From JBGAJN01 sp044224905 (lineage in GTDB: Bacteria > Verrucomicrobiota > Verrucomicrobiia > Limisphaerales > JBGAJN01), in assembly GCA_044224905.1 (NCBI GenBank), contig JBGAJN010000002.1:558001-622000 (forward strand): 64,000 bases of DNA, in the 5' to 3' direction. The notes beneath the pieces are model-generated. The model was not told the DNA's origin. It worked only from the letters and a program-made list of their open reading frames with translations, and searched no databases. This document shows positions 33,418-42,743 of this stretch, one piece after another. How positions within the stretch are numbered: the stretch's first letter is position 1; each line of letters opens with the position of its first letter. The translations under genes and the position numbers were made by a program.

Positions 33418-35685
33418 TTAACGTTTAGCGGGAAAGTTCAAGGGTTCATCGAGTCGGTTCAAGGTGAGAAACAGCGGTCCGGTCGCGGGCGCGCCCGAGG
33501 CGAAGTGCAGGTTGAACTTCACCTCCATTTGCATCACAGGTTTCAGCTCCGGTGTTTCGAGAAACACCGTGCGACCATCAGCGAGCAATTTCGCCGAGCG
33601 CACTTCTACTTCGTCGTGGCCTTCCTGCTGGGGATTCGCCACGGAATAATCCCGCGAGCCGTATTCTTTTGAGTAGCGATAATTCCACTGATGCACGGCG
33701 AAGCTGCCCGCGTCCTCCGCAGTCTCGCGATCCAGCGGCTCGGCGAACGTGATCACCAATCCGTTGCGATGCGCGCGCCACGCGATGGGCAGGCGGATCG
33801 GCGTCCCGGTGTAACGCACGCGTTGCAACGCGCCGTCCTTTGTGGCGCTCGTTTGCCAACCGGTGCTGCACGCGACGTAGAGTTGTCCGTCCTGCGGACG
33901 GAACGTTCCGCGCATCGGTCCGGAAGTAAATCGTACGGGCATGCCCACCGCCGCGCCTTGCACGGGAGCGGCCGCCGTGTCGCGCAGCACGAGCATCATC
34001 GCGCACCGGCCCCACGCGAAGTGCAACATCTGCCCGCCGAGCGCGCCCCATTTTCCTTCCGGCACCCAGACCTGGCTCGAGCTGGAATTGTCGAATGTGT
34101 GCGGCAACCAGCAGAGCATCGGGTCGTAGCCGAGCGGGCGCTCCGGCGTTTCCTTCGGCCCGCCGAATCCGTAGAAGCCGCCGCGTTTCGCTTCGACGAT
34201 CGCTGACGACGGCGTCCACGTGCCTTGCTGCGGCGTCACGGTGACGGTGCCACTCGGACTCACGCCGAGGCCGTTGGGATTGCGGAAACCCGTCGCGAGC
34301 GTTTCGGATGAGCGGCCATCGGCGGACACGAGATGCACGCCGCGCGGATCGACGAAGTAAAAGTTCCCCGCCGCGTCGCGTTCGAGACAAGTCACGTAAT
34401 CGTGGCCTGGCGTGGTCGTGATGGCGTTGAAGAAATTCTCGTAACGATCCGCCTCACCGTCGCCGTTGTCGTCGTGGAGGCGAGTGATTTGGTCGCGACC
34501 GAGCACATAGACTTTGTCGTCCACGACGCGCAGGCCGAGCGGTTGAAACAATCCGGTGGCGTAGCGCTTCCACGTCAGCTGACCCGCTTTGTCATCAATG
34601 CCGCTCACGCGCCAGACATCGCCGTGAATTGTGCAAACCGCCGCCGAGCCGTCGCGGAAGAAATCCACGCCGGAGAAAAAGAGCAGCGCCTTCCACGGGT
34701 TCGCATAAGGCGCGGTGAGCGTGTCCACAGCGAAGCCATCCTTCGGAAAACCTTGCTGCGCCTTCGTTGTCAGGGCCGGCAACCAATGCGCGGCGCCAGG
34801 ACGCGAAAGCTCCGCGAGATTTTCCGGCGCGGCGGAAGCGGCGATGAGTTTCTCGAACCTGGCAAGGTCCGCAGCGGGACCGGACCAGATGAATAACTTG
34901 ATCCGTTGCGTCGCGGTGCGCCGAGCGAAGCAGACGTCGACACTGCTCTCGGTGGCCGACAGCTTCGCGCCCGTTCCGGCGCGGTGGGCGATGACGGTGA
35001 GGTTTTCCTTTTGCTTGCACGTCGCCAATTCGAAGCCGTTCCGCGTTTCGATGCTCGCGGCGATTTTCTTTTCGTCGACAAGACGGAGCATGAGCGCGCT
35101 CTTGCCGGGCGCAATTTCCAATGTGCGCGTGAATGCGCGTGCGCCGTTGGCGGTTTCGAACCACGGCGTTTCGCGCACCAGTGTTTCACCGACGCGTGTA
35201 TTGAGCACAACGCGAACGCCGTTCAGATGCAGCGCTTCGTGATGCGCACTCGCGCCCTGCCAGCCGGCGTTGCTGGACGTGGTGAAGACCCAATCGCCGG
35301 CCGCCGAGGGTGGACGCACGAGGCCGAAGCGCGCCTGATCGAATTTCAGAAAGCCGCCGACCCACGCGGCGCGCAGCGACGGTTCGCCCGTGTCGTAGGA
35401 CACCGCCGCTTCACCGTGATCGCCGACACGGATCGAGAGTCCCTTGGCGACGCTGCCTCCGGGCGTTTTCAAATAGGCCGCGAGGAACGGTCCGACGTCC
35501 GTCTGATTCCACCTCCCGTCGATCCAGTCATTTTCCTGTTGCTCGGCGACTTCCTTGCCGGCAGCGGCGTGTTCGCCCGATTTGGTGGGCGACTGCGCGG
35601 GCGCGAATGGAGCCGTGGCGCAGCCGACGAGCGTGGCCAGTAAAGTGATTTGGATCGAACGGAGCGACAAAGGAGGAAAGTTCAT
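33418..35685 (-). CDS. DUF6797-like exported propeller lipoprotein
   Basis: A 755-residue protein with a lipoprotein-type signal (LLATLVGC, Cys about 22). The N-terminal half contains DQARFGLVRPPSAAGDWVFTTSSNAGWQ and WFETANGARAFTRTLEIAPG segments that I associate with the DUF6797 family of PVC bacteria. Then comes a beta-propeller with KDGFAVDTLTAPYANPWKALLFFSGVDFFRDGSAAVCTIHGDVWRV, LHDDNGDGEADRYENFFN and GLGVSPSGTVTVTPQQG. No CxxCH heme motif is visible, although larger relatives have one. It is upstream of, and probably co-transcribed with, the cupredoxin fusion. Family assignment is from memory of patterns and is moderate. Confidence 0.6.
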   Translation of the reverse strand: MNFPPLSLRSIQITLLATLVGCATAPFAPAQSPTKSGEHAAAGKEVAEQQENDWIDGRWNQTDVGPFLAAYLKTPGGSVAKGLSIRVGDHGEAAVSYDTGEPSLRAAWVGGFLKFDQARFGLVRPPSAAGDWVFTTSSNAGWQGASAHHEALHLNGVRVVLNTRVGETLVRETPWFETANGARAFTRTLEIAPGKSALMLRLVDEKKIAASIETRNGFELATCKQKENLTVIAHRAGTGAKLSATESSVDVCFARRTATQRIKLFIWSGPAADLARFEKLIAASAAPENLAELSRPGAAHWLPALTTKAQQGFPKDGFAVDTLTAPYANPWKALLFFSGVDFFRDGSAAVCTIHGDVWRVSGIDDKAGQLTWKRYATGLFQPLGLRVVDDKVYVLGRDQITRLHDDNGDGEADRYENFFNAITTTPGHDYVTCLERDAAGNFYFVDPRGVHLVSADGRSSETLATGFRNPNGLGVSPSGTVTVTPQQGTWTPSSAIVEAKRGGFYGFGGPKETPERPLGYDPMLCWLPHTFDNSSSSQVWVPEGKWGALGGQMLHFAWGRCAMMLVLRDTAAAPVQGAAVGMPVRFTSGPMRGTFRPQDGQLYVACSTGWQTSATKDGALQRVRYTGTPIRLPIAWRAHRNGLVITFAEPLDRETAEDAGSFAVHQWNYRYSKEYGSRDYSVANPQQEGHDEVEVRSAKLLADGRTVFLETPELKPVMQMEVKFNLHFASGAPATGPLFLTLNRLDEPLNFPAKR

Positions 35686-35772
35686 CGGCGTGATTGCGTG
35701 TAAGTGGTCAGTTCAAGGAAGGCTGACGTGAGGTGTGGGAGAATATTCGCGCAAGAAGCAGGACACGGGTCT

Positions 35773-37836
35773 TCACTTGAGCCGGCGCAACATTTCCGTC
35801 GGCTCGGCTTCGGGTACGATGGCGAAGTTGTCGGCGGCATCGGTGACGTCGTAAACCTTGCGGGTGAAACTGAACTGCTCGCGCAGCGAACCGGTGTTGA
35901 GCGGTTGCCCGGCGCCATTGACGCCGCCCGCGACGACGAACCGGCGCGGCGCGATCAACGCGGCGAGATGCGCGATGTCGCCAGCGTCGCGCAAGATGCC
36001 CGGCGCCAGGATGCCGAGGCGCTGCTCTTCGTAGGGAACTTCGGTGACGTAGCTCGCGAGCGTGCCGAGCGTGGCGACATCGGTGATGCGCGCATCGAGC
36101 GCCGCCGCGCACACCGCGACGACTCCAGCGGGACCGACGCCGATGACCGCGACGCGATCGGGCAAACGTCCCTCGCGCTCACTCAAAGCATCGAGCGTGC
36201 GACGGACATCGACGGTCCATTGGCCCAGCAACGGCCGGCCGATCCACAGCGCCCACTCGGCGGTGTTGTGATCGGGGGCGCGACCGACCTTATCGCGGGA
36301 GTAGGCGAAACGACCCGTCGCGCGCAGTTCGGGAAATGCCACGCTCCAGCCGTCGCGACGCAACACGTCCGCGAGATCGCTGCCCACCGATTGTTCCGCG
36401 CCGTCGAGATCGAGCACCACCGCGAGCGGCGCGGAGGATTTGGTCGCCTTGCGATGGAGCGCGCTGATCGTGAGGCCGGGTTCGGTTTCGAACGTAAGCG
36501 TGTTGCCTTTGGGATCAACGGCGCTGGCCAACTTCAATGGCGACGCCGCGGGAATGCCGCCGAGAAATTTGGTCAAGGCCGCGACTCGTTGGTTCGCTTC
36601 CGTTTTCCAATTTGCCGCGTTTGCGGGTGGGTGACGCTGTTGCAAAAGCTTCCGCGCTTCCGCCGCCGCGAACTTCGGGATCGTGACGAAATCATCCGGG
36701 CGCGTCGTGCCGGGGAAACAGCGGAGTGCCTCGGGTTCTTCGGTTTTGATTTCGGGCTCGGGGATCGGCGCGCCGTTGCCGGACTGCTTTAAATGACGCG
36801 TCATCCAGCCGTACATTTCTTCACGCATCGGCTGGTTGTAGGCGTGCACCGATTCGAAGGTCGCGTGCTTGAGATGATCGTGCTTGCCGTAGAGATCGAA
36901 GACCGGCTGCGCGAGTGCGAGCGATTTCTTTGCCTCGCCGATGGAGAAGTTGAAACTATCCTTCGTCGCGTTGATCACCATGAGGCCGCGCGGTGCGGTG
37001 AGCGCGAGCACGCCCCATTCGCCGGCGAAGCGCAACGCGCCCGGCACCACCTCGCACATGCAACACGCCGAGCCGAGATACGCCGTGTAACTGCCGACCG
37101 AACACACCGGCACGCTCGCGGAGAAACGCTCCTCCCACGCGCCGCCGTACATCGTTTGATTGCCGCCGCCGCTCGCGCCCGTGATGCCGAGCCGTTGCGG
37201 ATCGACCTCGGGCCGCGTGAGCAGGTAATCCACCGCGCGCGTGTTTTCGTACACCTGCAGGCCGGAGAGCGGCAGGCCCACGGGCCACAACGTCCCCGCC
37301 GTCATCTCGCCGTGATATTCGCCGAGCGCCTTGCCGACCGCGCGTTCGCCCGCGCCGAACGCATCGACGACGAGCACGAAGAAGCCGAGCTTCGCCAGGC
37401 CGATGCAGCGCGATTGCACCACGGGATCCTGCTTCGCGCCCTTCCAATGCCCATGCACGCACAACACGGCGGGCAGCTTGCCGGCGCGATCGGGCACGTA
37501 GGTGTTCGCGGTCATCCACACGCCGGGGCGGGTTTGGAAAAGGATCTTCTCCACGCGATAACCCTCGCGTTGCAATTCGCCCAGCTTGCGCGGTTCGAGC
37601 GGGCAGGGCGTGGCGGGAAAACCACCCCAGGCGATTTCGAAATTCTTCCGCAACGCGGTGCGTTCCCGCTCCCACTCCGGCAACGTGGCGGGCGCGTGCT
37701 CCCCGGCGCGCAACGCGGCGCCCTGCGCCTGCACGAACTTCAGATACGCCTGCCCGGCGTCGTTGGTGGGCGCGGCGGCGAAGGTGGACAAGGTGAACCA
37801 CAGAGGCACGGAGGCACCGAGAGGGAGGAGACGCAT
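35773..37836 (-). CDS. Two-part exported alpha/beta hydrolase (acetyl-xylan-esterase-like)
   Basis: A 687-residue exported hydrolase. The first half is an alpha/beta hydrolase of the dienelactone/acetyl xylan esterase type: LPAVLCVHGHWKGAKQDP gives the oxyanion region and GITGASGGGNQTMYGG the nucleophile elbow (Ser in GASGG). DLYGKHDHLKHATFESVHAYNQ supplies a candidate acid and histidine. The second half (about 420-687) is a degenerate alpha/beta-like domain (PLAVVLDLDGAEQS, RVAVIGVGPAGVVAVCAA) whose elbow GVGPAG lacks serine, so it is probably inactive. The ATG at 37836 begins a signal peptide; that stretch coincides with a dispersed repeat. Confidence 0.8.
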   Translation of the reverse strand: MRLLPLGASVPLWFTLSTFAAAPTNDAGQAYLKFVQAQGAALRAGEHAPATLPEWERERTALRKNFEIAWGGFPATPCPLEPRKLGELQREGYRVEKILFQTRPGVWMTANTYVPDRAGKLPAVLCVHGHWKGAKQDPVVQSRCIGLAKLGFFVLVVDAFGAGERAVGKALGEYHGEMTAGTLWPVGLPLSGLQVYENTRAVDYLLTRPEVDPQRLGITGASGGGNQTMYGGAWEERFSASVPVCSVGSYTAYLGSACCMCEVVPGALRFAGEWGVLALTAPRGLMVINATKDSFNFSIGEAKKSLALAQPVFDLYGKHDHLKHATFESVHAYNQPMREEMYGWMTRHLKQSGNGAPIPEPEIKTEEPEALRCFPGTTRPDDFVTIPKFAAAEARKLLQQRHPPANAANWKTEANQRVAALTKFLGGIPAASPLKLASAVDPKGNTLTFETEPGLTISALHRKATKSSAPLAVVLDLDGAEQSVGSDLADVLRRDGWSVAFPELRATGRFAYSRDKVGRAPDHNTAEWALWIGRPLLGQWTVDVRRTLDALSEREGRLPDRVAVIGVGPAGVVAVCAAALDARITDVATLGTLASYVTEVPYEEQRLGILAPGILRDAGDIAHLAALIAPRRFVVAGGVNGAGQPLNTGSLREQFSFTRKVYDVTDAADNFAIVPEAEPTEMLRRLK
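37794..37826 (+). repeat. Dispersed 'accacagaggcac' type repeat within a signal-peptide coding region
   Basis: The plus strand reads AACCACAGAGGCACGGAGGC and continues ACCGAGAGGG, a short tandem-like motif that I recognise as a common dispersed intergenic repeat of PVC genomes (often mis-translated as NHRGTEAxRG). Here it falls inside the first 15 codons of the hydrolase gene on the opposite strand and encodes the SVPLWF part of its signal peptide. Confidence 0.5.
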
Positions 37837-37932
37837 GACGGGATTGAATCGGACGGACGGAGAATCAGCGAGCGGATTTTTGGGGAATGGAGGAGAACGA
37901 GATGAATCCAACTTTGCTGAGTTTTCCTTGAT

Positions 37933-38364
37933 TCACGCTGCTTGCGTAGGCTTCAGAGTCGAACTTGAGGCATCTGGAAAACCATCCCAGCGCCACCGCA
38001 ACTCGGTGAAGCCTGACATTGAAAGAATGTCATGCACAGTTGTCGCTAACTCGTAGCAGTCATTCGCCTCGGCGCTCGCCATTCGGCCACGCAACCGACC
38101 GATCACGCCGGGAAAGTACGTTGGCGCAATCTGTAGCAGCCACTCTGCAGATGGAATCCCAGTCAAAATGAGGTTGAGTCTGACGGCATCTCGCACGCAC
38201 ATAGTGCTCCATCCGCAGTCGCGCCAATCCTCCGGATCGGTTGCCATCCATTCGTATAATTGTAGCTTGTCACGCAACAACGCGACGATTGATCTGCCGG
38301 CTCGCCAATCCTCCTCTTTGCGAGGTGCCGCGCCGCTAAACACTAGGTTTTGTGAAAATACCAC
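37933..38364 (-). CDS. Hypothetical protein
   Basis: A 143-residue soluble protein of no family I recognise. It has normal, mixed amino-acid composition with many tryptophans (KEEDWRAGR, DPEDWRDCGWSTMC, ELRWRWDGFP), helical stretches (RDAVRLNLILTGIPSAEWLLQIAP; ATTVHDILSMSG) and no signal or membrane segment. Its codon use looks less GC-extreme than its neighbours, which may indicate acquisition. It stands alone, 96 bases upstream of the hydrolase on the same strand. The real start could be one of several; this ATG is the longest. Confidence 0.55.
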   Translation of the reverse strand: MVFSQNLVFSGAAPRKEEDWRAGRSIVALLRDKLQLYEWMATDPEDWRDCGWSTMCVRDAVRLNLILTGIPSAEWLLQIAPTYFPGVIGRLRGRMASAEANDCYELATTVHDILSMSGFTELRWRWDGFPDASSSTLKPTQAA

Positions 38365-38594
38365 GATATCGGCGTTAACGGGGCATGACCTTCAGACCTT
38401 GCCGCCCACCCCAGTTCACACCGGAAACGCTATCGAGGCCGGAATGGGTTGTCCAGCGACCCGCGTTATTGCGGCGAGGCTTCTGACGAGCCGGCTCGCG
38501 TTCGCCCCGCGGAGAAAAGAAAACGAAGTCGTCACTCAGTTTTCCGTCAGCTTGGTTTCGCGTGATTCGCGGGCTCAACTTCCGGCGCCGCCGC
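38365..38594. repeat. Intergenic region with a dispersed-repeat segment
   Basis: No gene is convincing here. At 38556-38575 the plus strand reads TTTCGCGTGATTCGCGGGCT, differing by one base from 63143-63162 in this window. The motif belongs to the TTCGCG-type dispersed repeats seen between genes in related bacteria (mis-translated as PRITRN on the other strand). Confidence 0.5.
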
Positions 38595-38634
38595 CAAAAG
38601 CAAACGGGCCTCGCCGACGAATCGACGAGGCCCG
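38595..38634 (-). terminator. Rho-independent terminator after DUF1501 gene
   Basis: On the minus strand a perfect 9-bp stem, CGGGCCTCG paired with CGAGGCCCG (38605-38613 and 38626-38634 on the plus strand), with a 12-base loop, is followed by TTTGCTTTT. It lies 17 bases past the DUF1501 stop. Confidence 0.88.
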
Positions 38635-38651
38635 CGCGTAATCGTGGTGTT

Positions 38652-39950
38652 TTAGCTGATCAGTTCTTTGATCGGTTCGCCGTAGCGGACGATCATCACC
38701 GGGCGGCCACTGGGGGTGTGGTATTCCTTATGGTGATCGATGCCGAGCGAGCGATAGAACGTTGCGGCCACATCATCGGGCGAGATGCCCTTGTCTTTCG
38801 GACCTTCGGCCTTGGCGTCGGATGCACCGACGACCTGTCCGCCTTGGATGCCGCCACCCGCGAGGAGGCAGAACATGGCGCGGGGATAATGGTCGCGTCC
38901 GCCGCGCGTGCTGATCTTCGGCGTGCGACCGAATTCGCCGGTGACGAACACGGTGGTGGAATCGAGCAGTCCCTTTTGGGAGAGCGCGAGGAAGAGGCCG
39001 CTCAAGCCGGCGTCGAGCTGCGGACAGAGACGGTCTTTCAGCGTGCTCCAGTTGTTGCTGTGCGTGTCCCAACCACCGAGGTTGACGGTGACGAGGCGCA
39101 CGCCATTCTCGACGAGGCGCGAGGCGAGCAGGCAGCTCTGCGAGAACTGATCCTTGCCGAACAGCGTGCTGATGCTCATCGATTCCTTGCTGAGATCGAA
39201 GGCTTCGCGCGCCTTGCTGGAACGCATCATCTGGTAGGCCTTTTGGCCGAACTTATCCATGCCGGCGAGAATCTTGTCCTCGTTGGCGAAGTCGCCGAAC
39301 GCCGTGTCGTAGCGCGCGAGCAAGTTTTGGCGGCGGTCAACGTCCTCGAGCGTCACGCCGTTTTTCAGCGCGAGGCCGCGGATTTCCATCGCCTTGCCGG
39401 GCTGCGGCGTGCTGCCGGTTTCGAACGGGCCGTATTCCACGCCCATGTAACCGGTCGGGTTCGCACCCGCCTGCGGAATGGCGACGAACGGCGGGAGTTC
39501 CGGCACGCCGGATTTTTCACGCGCAAGCACGGCGCCGTAAGTGGGGAAGGAGAGCGAGGGCAGCGGGCGGTTGCCAGTGCCCATGTATAGGGTGCCGAGT
39601 TCGTGCGCAGCAAGCGTGTGACTGACGCCGCGGAGAATCGCATACTTGTCGGCGCACTTGGCGAGCTTGGGCAGATGTTCGCTGATGCGGATGCCGGGGA
39701 CGTTGGTGGCGATTTCGTTGAACTCGCCGCGATGCGTGCTGGGCGCGTCGGGCTTGAGATCGAAGGTATCCATGTGGCTCGGACCACCGCCGAGGCGCAC
39801 GAAGATGGCCGACTTGCCCTTGGCGTTGGCAGCGACGCCGCCGTTGCTGGCCAACGAGAGGTAACTCGGAAGGCTCATTCCAATACCCGCCAGCGCGCCG
39901 ATGCGGAGAAAGTCGCGCCGGGGGATTCCGTCACAGTTGATGTATTTCAT
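38652..39950 (-). CDS. DUF1501 protein, Tat-exported
   Basis: A 432-residue DUF1501 protein with an alkaline-phosphatase-like fold. A twin-arginine signal (GIPRRDFLRIGALAGIGMSLPS) starts it. Family blocks are FVRLGGGPSHMDTFDLKPDAP, GIRISEHLPKLAKCADKYAILRG, VNLGGWDTHSNNWSTLKDRLCPQLD, STTVFVTGEFGRTPKI and GRDHYPRAMFCLLAGGGIQGG, including the Asp/His residues that would bind metal in the phosphatase/sulfatase superfamily. Its partner DUF1549/DUF1553 gene lies 36 bases upstream on the same strand. The family's substrate is not known. Confidence 0.94.
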   Translation of the reverse strand: MKYINCDGIPRRDFLRIGALAGIGMSLPSYLSLASNGGVAANAKGKSAIFVRLGGGPSHMDTFDLKPDAPSTHRGEFNEIATNVPGIRISEHLPKLAKCADKYAILRGVSHTLAAHELGTLYMGTGNRPLPSLSFPTYGAVLAREKSGVPELPPFVAIPQAGANPTGYMGVEYGPFETGSTPQPGKAMEIRGLALKNGVTLEDVDRRQNLLARYDTAFGDFANEDKILAGMDKFGQKAYQMMRSSKAREAFDLSKESMSISTLFGKDQFSQSCLLASRLVENGVRLVTVNLGGWDTHSNNWSTLKDRLCPQLDAGLSGLFLALSQKGLLDSTTVFVTGEFGRTPKISTRGGRDHYPRAMFCLLAGGGIQGGQVVGASDAKAEGPKDKGISPDDVAATFYRSLGIDHHKEYHTPSGRPVMIVRYGEPIKELIS

Positions 39951-39986
39951 AGGAGTGTGTGTTGGTGGTTGAGAGCGGGAAAGTGA

Positions 39987-42743
39987 TCAGTGATTTACCA
40001 TGAACTCACGGGTGTTGAGCATCGCCCAGAGCAATTCGCGAACGCCTTCGACGGGCGTGCGGGCGCCAGCGAGATCTTGCTTCGCCTTGGCAAATTCTTC
40101 CTTGGTCGGCATACGGCTGACGGTGCGGAGGAAGGTCTCCTCGATGATCTTGTCGAAATCAACAGCGATGCTCTTGCCCGCCGTGGCGAGGTTGGTGCGG
40201 CAACGATCGAGGCGCTGTTCGATTTCCTTCATCTGCGAATCGTATTTTTGGCGTTCCTTTTCAGCCACGACGCGACCTTTCTCGCGCTGGGCGCGCTGCT
40301 CGATGAGGCGACGCTTGTTTTCTTCGAGTTTTTTCATCTCGGCTTGGATGCGTTCCGGAGTGTTTTCGGGATTCGTCGAACGCCGCAGATCATCAATCCA
40401 ACCGCTCTGACCGTCGCGCTTGTAACCTTCGAGGAGCGCGAGCAATTGTGGATCATTACGCGTGTAAATCGTCTGGAGCAGCGTCGGATCGCTGGTGCGT
40501 TCGCAATCGCAGTTCATGTTGCGCGCGGGTTTGCCGAAAATGCCGAGCGTGTAGTTGTCACCGCCGCGGGCTTTGCCGCTAATGGAGGCATTCGGCCCGA
40601 TGGCGCGGTTGTCGAGATCGGCCATGATCTTCGGCGCGCTCGCGGAGGAAGCTGTCGCCATGGCGATGGAATCGAACACGACTTCCGCGGGGAGACGGCG
40701 GATGAGCGAGTGGCTGAAATTTTTCTCATCGAGCTTGTTGCTCGGTGTGGTTTTCCAACTGCGCTGATAGGTATCGCTGTTGATGATTTCGCGATGGAGC
40801 CATTGCACGTCGAAGTTGTGCGCGGCGAAACCCTTGGCGAGGTGATCCATCAACTCGGCGTTGGTGGGCGGGTTCGCGAGGTTCATGTCGTCCGCCGGTT
40901 CCACGATGCCGCGCCCGAAATAAACGGCCCAGACGCGGTTGACGAAGGCGCGGGCGAAATACGGATTGTCCTTGGCGCGCATCCATTCCATGAGGGGTTT
41001 GCGCGGGTCAGGGAATTCGTTGAGCATCACCTCCTCGCCACCGAGGATCTTAGGCGTGATCACGCGGCCGTTGAAGTTCGGATCGCGTTGCTTCATGCGC
41101 GCGATTTCCTTCTCGCTCATCTGGCGAGGCGCACGCGGTTGGGTGACATAAACTTCCTGGAACGGGACGATCTCTCCTTCGCGTAGACGGCGAGCGAGTT
41201 CCTTGCGGACTTCGTTACGCCCCTTGTCCGTCTTCTGATCGTAGCCAACTTTTTCACGGATGGATTTCGTCAACGATGCGTAGGTGAGTCCGTCGGTGGA
41301 TTTGCTCTGGTTGCCGAAACTGACCGGTTCAAAGAAAGCTTGGAACTGCTTGAAGTCAGTTTGCGTCCACTGGTCGAACGGGTGCTTGTGGCATTGGGCA
41401 CATTCAATACGCACGCCGAGGAAAGTGTGTGCGAATGCGAGCGATTTTTCCTCCGCCTTGCGCAGGTTTCCGCGCTGCCAGAAGTACGGCATGTCCGGAC
41501 GGTCGGCGAAGTCTTTGCGGTTCTCATCGCGGAAATACGCAGACATTTCCTTCGCGTAATCCTCATAGGTCTGGTCGGCTTTGCTGCGGCCCTTCGCGAG
41601 CACGATGCCAGCAACAAGTTCGTCGTAGTGCGTGTTGTTGGCGACGCGCTTGTAAATCCAGTCGTACCACTGGCGCGAAAACTTGTCGTTGAGCTGAAGG
41701 TCGCCGCCGGTGTTCAACTGTTGCCGGTTGTTTCCGGTGAAGTCGCAGAGAAGCGTCGTCCACCAGCCCGCGTAGCCGGGCGTCTTGAACAGTTCTTCTA
41801 CCTTCTTCGCACGCTTGTCGGGCGACTTGTCGGCTACGAAGGCGCGCACTTCTCCCGGTGTTGGCAGAGTGGCGCTCAAATCGAGATGCACGCGGCGCAA
41901 GAATTCCGCATCCGTACAAACTTCGGATGGCACGATGCCGACTTTGCGAAGTTTGGCGACGACGAGTTCGTCAACCTTCGTTTTAGTGGGAACCTTGGGG
42001 AATTTGTTACCGGTGAATTGGCTGACCGCGAGCATCGCAGGAATCGGCAGCACTCCATTATCGTAAAACGCGACCACGTGAGTATCGCCTTTGCCTTTGC
42101 ACTCCACCTTGCCGGTGTCACTCACCGCCGAAACGGATTCGTCATTCGAACGAAAGCGCGTGATCTGCGTCACGTCTTCGACCGTGCCGTCCTTCCAATG
42201 CGCCAGCACCTTGAGTTGCACAACATCGCCTTCCTTTTGGAAAACAACTTCCTTGGGCAACACTTCCAAACGATCGAAGTCACCGGTCTGTTCCACGTCG
42301 AGCTTCGCACCGCCAGCAATCCACTTGAGCAGGAGATTATACTCCCACGAGTCCTTCTTGAAGCGTTCTTTCCCCTTGTGGTTGGCGATCGCCGCACCCT
42401 TTTTGATAATCAGACTTTCGGCGGGCTCCTTCAGGTTGACGCGCACTTCAGCTTCGTCACCGTTGGCGTCCTGCGTGATGGCCTTGTGGTCTTTCTCAAA
42501 ATCGTAACCGAAAAGAGACAACTGAAAGCCGCCGCGGCCTTGAAATGATCCGTGGCATTCACGACCGCTGCAGCCAAGCCGGCTCATTAGCGGAACTACG
42601 TGCCGGCGAAAACTCGGATCCTCGGCCTTCGCATAGTCGGCGAAGCGTTCACTGGCGGACGGGAACTTGGCGGTCGAATCCTTCGCGCCAACGGCCGTCG
42701 CGAAAGCGAGCACGCCGGGAATGATGAGCAACCAGTTTTTCAT
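39987..42743 (-). CDS. DUF1549/DUF1553 protein with cytochrome-like N-terminus
   Basis: A 918-residue exported protein of the PSD1/PSCyt2 class. After a short signal (MKNWLLIIPGVLAFATAVGA) the N-terminal domain has the family's non-standard heme-like motif C58-x4-C63-H64 in LGCSGRECHGSFQGRGGFQLSLFGYD, and a canonical motif ECAQCHKHPFDQW near the DUF1549/DUF1553 junction. A bacterial Ig-like strand set (about 160-260: VVFQKEGDVVQLKVLAHWKDG) separates them. DUF1553 has NPYFARAFVNRVWAVYFGRGIVEP. Near the C-terminus is a long charged coiled coil (IQAEMKKLEENKRRLIEQRAQREKG). The ATG at 42743 matches the signal peptide. It forms a pair with the DUF1501 gene. Confidence 0.93.
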   Translation of the reverse strand: MKNWLLIIPGVLAFATAVGAKDSTAKFPSASERFADYAKAEDPSFRRHVVPLMSRLGCSGRECHGSFQGRGGFQLSLFGYDFEKDHKAITQDANGDEAEVRVNLKEPAESLIIKKGAAIANHKGKERFKKDSWEYNLLLKWIAGGAKLDVEQTGDFDRLEVLPKEVVFQKEGDVVQLKVLAHWKDGTVEDVTQITRFRSNDESVSAVSDTGKVECKGKGDTHVVAFYDNGVLPIPAMLAVSQFTGNKFPKVPTKTKVDELVVAKLRKVGIVPSEVCTDAEFLRRVHLDLSATLPTPGEVRAFVADKSPDKRAKKVEELFKTPGYAGWWTTLLCDFTGNNRQQLNTGGDLQLNDKFSRQWYDWIYKRVANNTHYDELVAGIVLAKGRSKADQTYEDYAKEMSAYFRDENRKDFADRPDMPYFWQRGNLRKAEEKSLAFAHTFLGVRIECAQCHKHPFDQWTQTDFKQFQAFFEPVSFGNQSKSTDGLTYASLTKSIREKVGYDQKTDKGRNEVRKELARRLREGEIVPFQEVYVTQPRAPRQMSEKEIARMKQRDPNFNGRVITPKILGGEEVMLNEFPDPRKPLMEWMRAKDNPYFARAFVNRVWAVYFGRGIVEPADDMNLANPPTNAELMDHLAKGFAAHNFDVQWLHREIINSDTYQRSWKTTPSNKLDEKNFSHSLIRRLPAEVVFDSIAMATASSASAPKIMADLDNRAIGPNASISGKARGGDNYTLGIFGKPARNMNCDCERTSDPTLLQTIYTRNDPQLLALLEGYKRDGQSGWIDDLRRSTNPENTPERIQAEMKKLEENKRRLIEQRAQREKGRVVAEKERQKYDSQMKEIEQRLDRCRTNLATAGKSIAVDFDKIIEETFLRTVSRMPTKEEFAKAKQDLAGARTPVEGVRELLWAMLNTREFMVNH

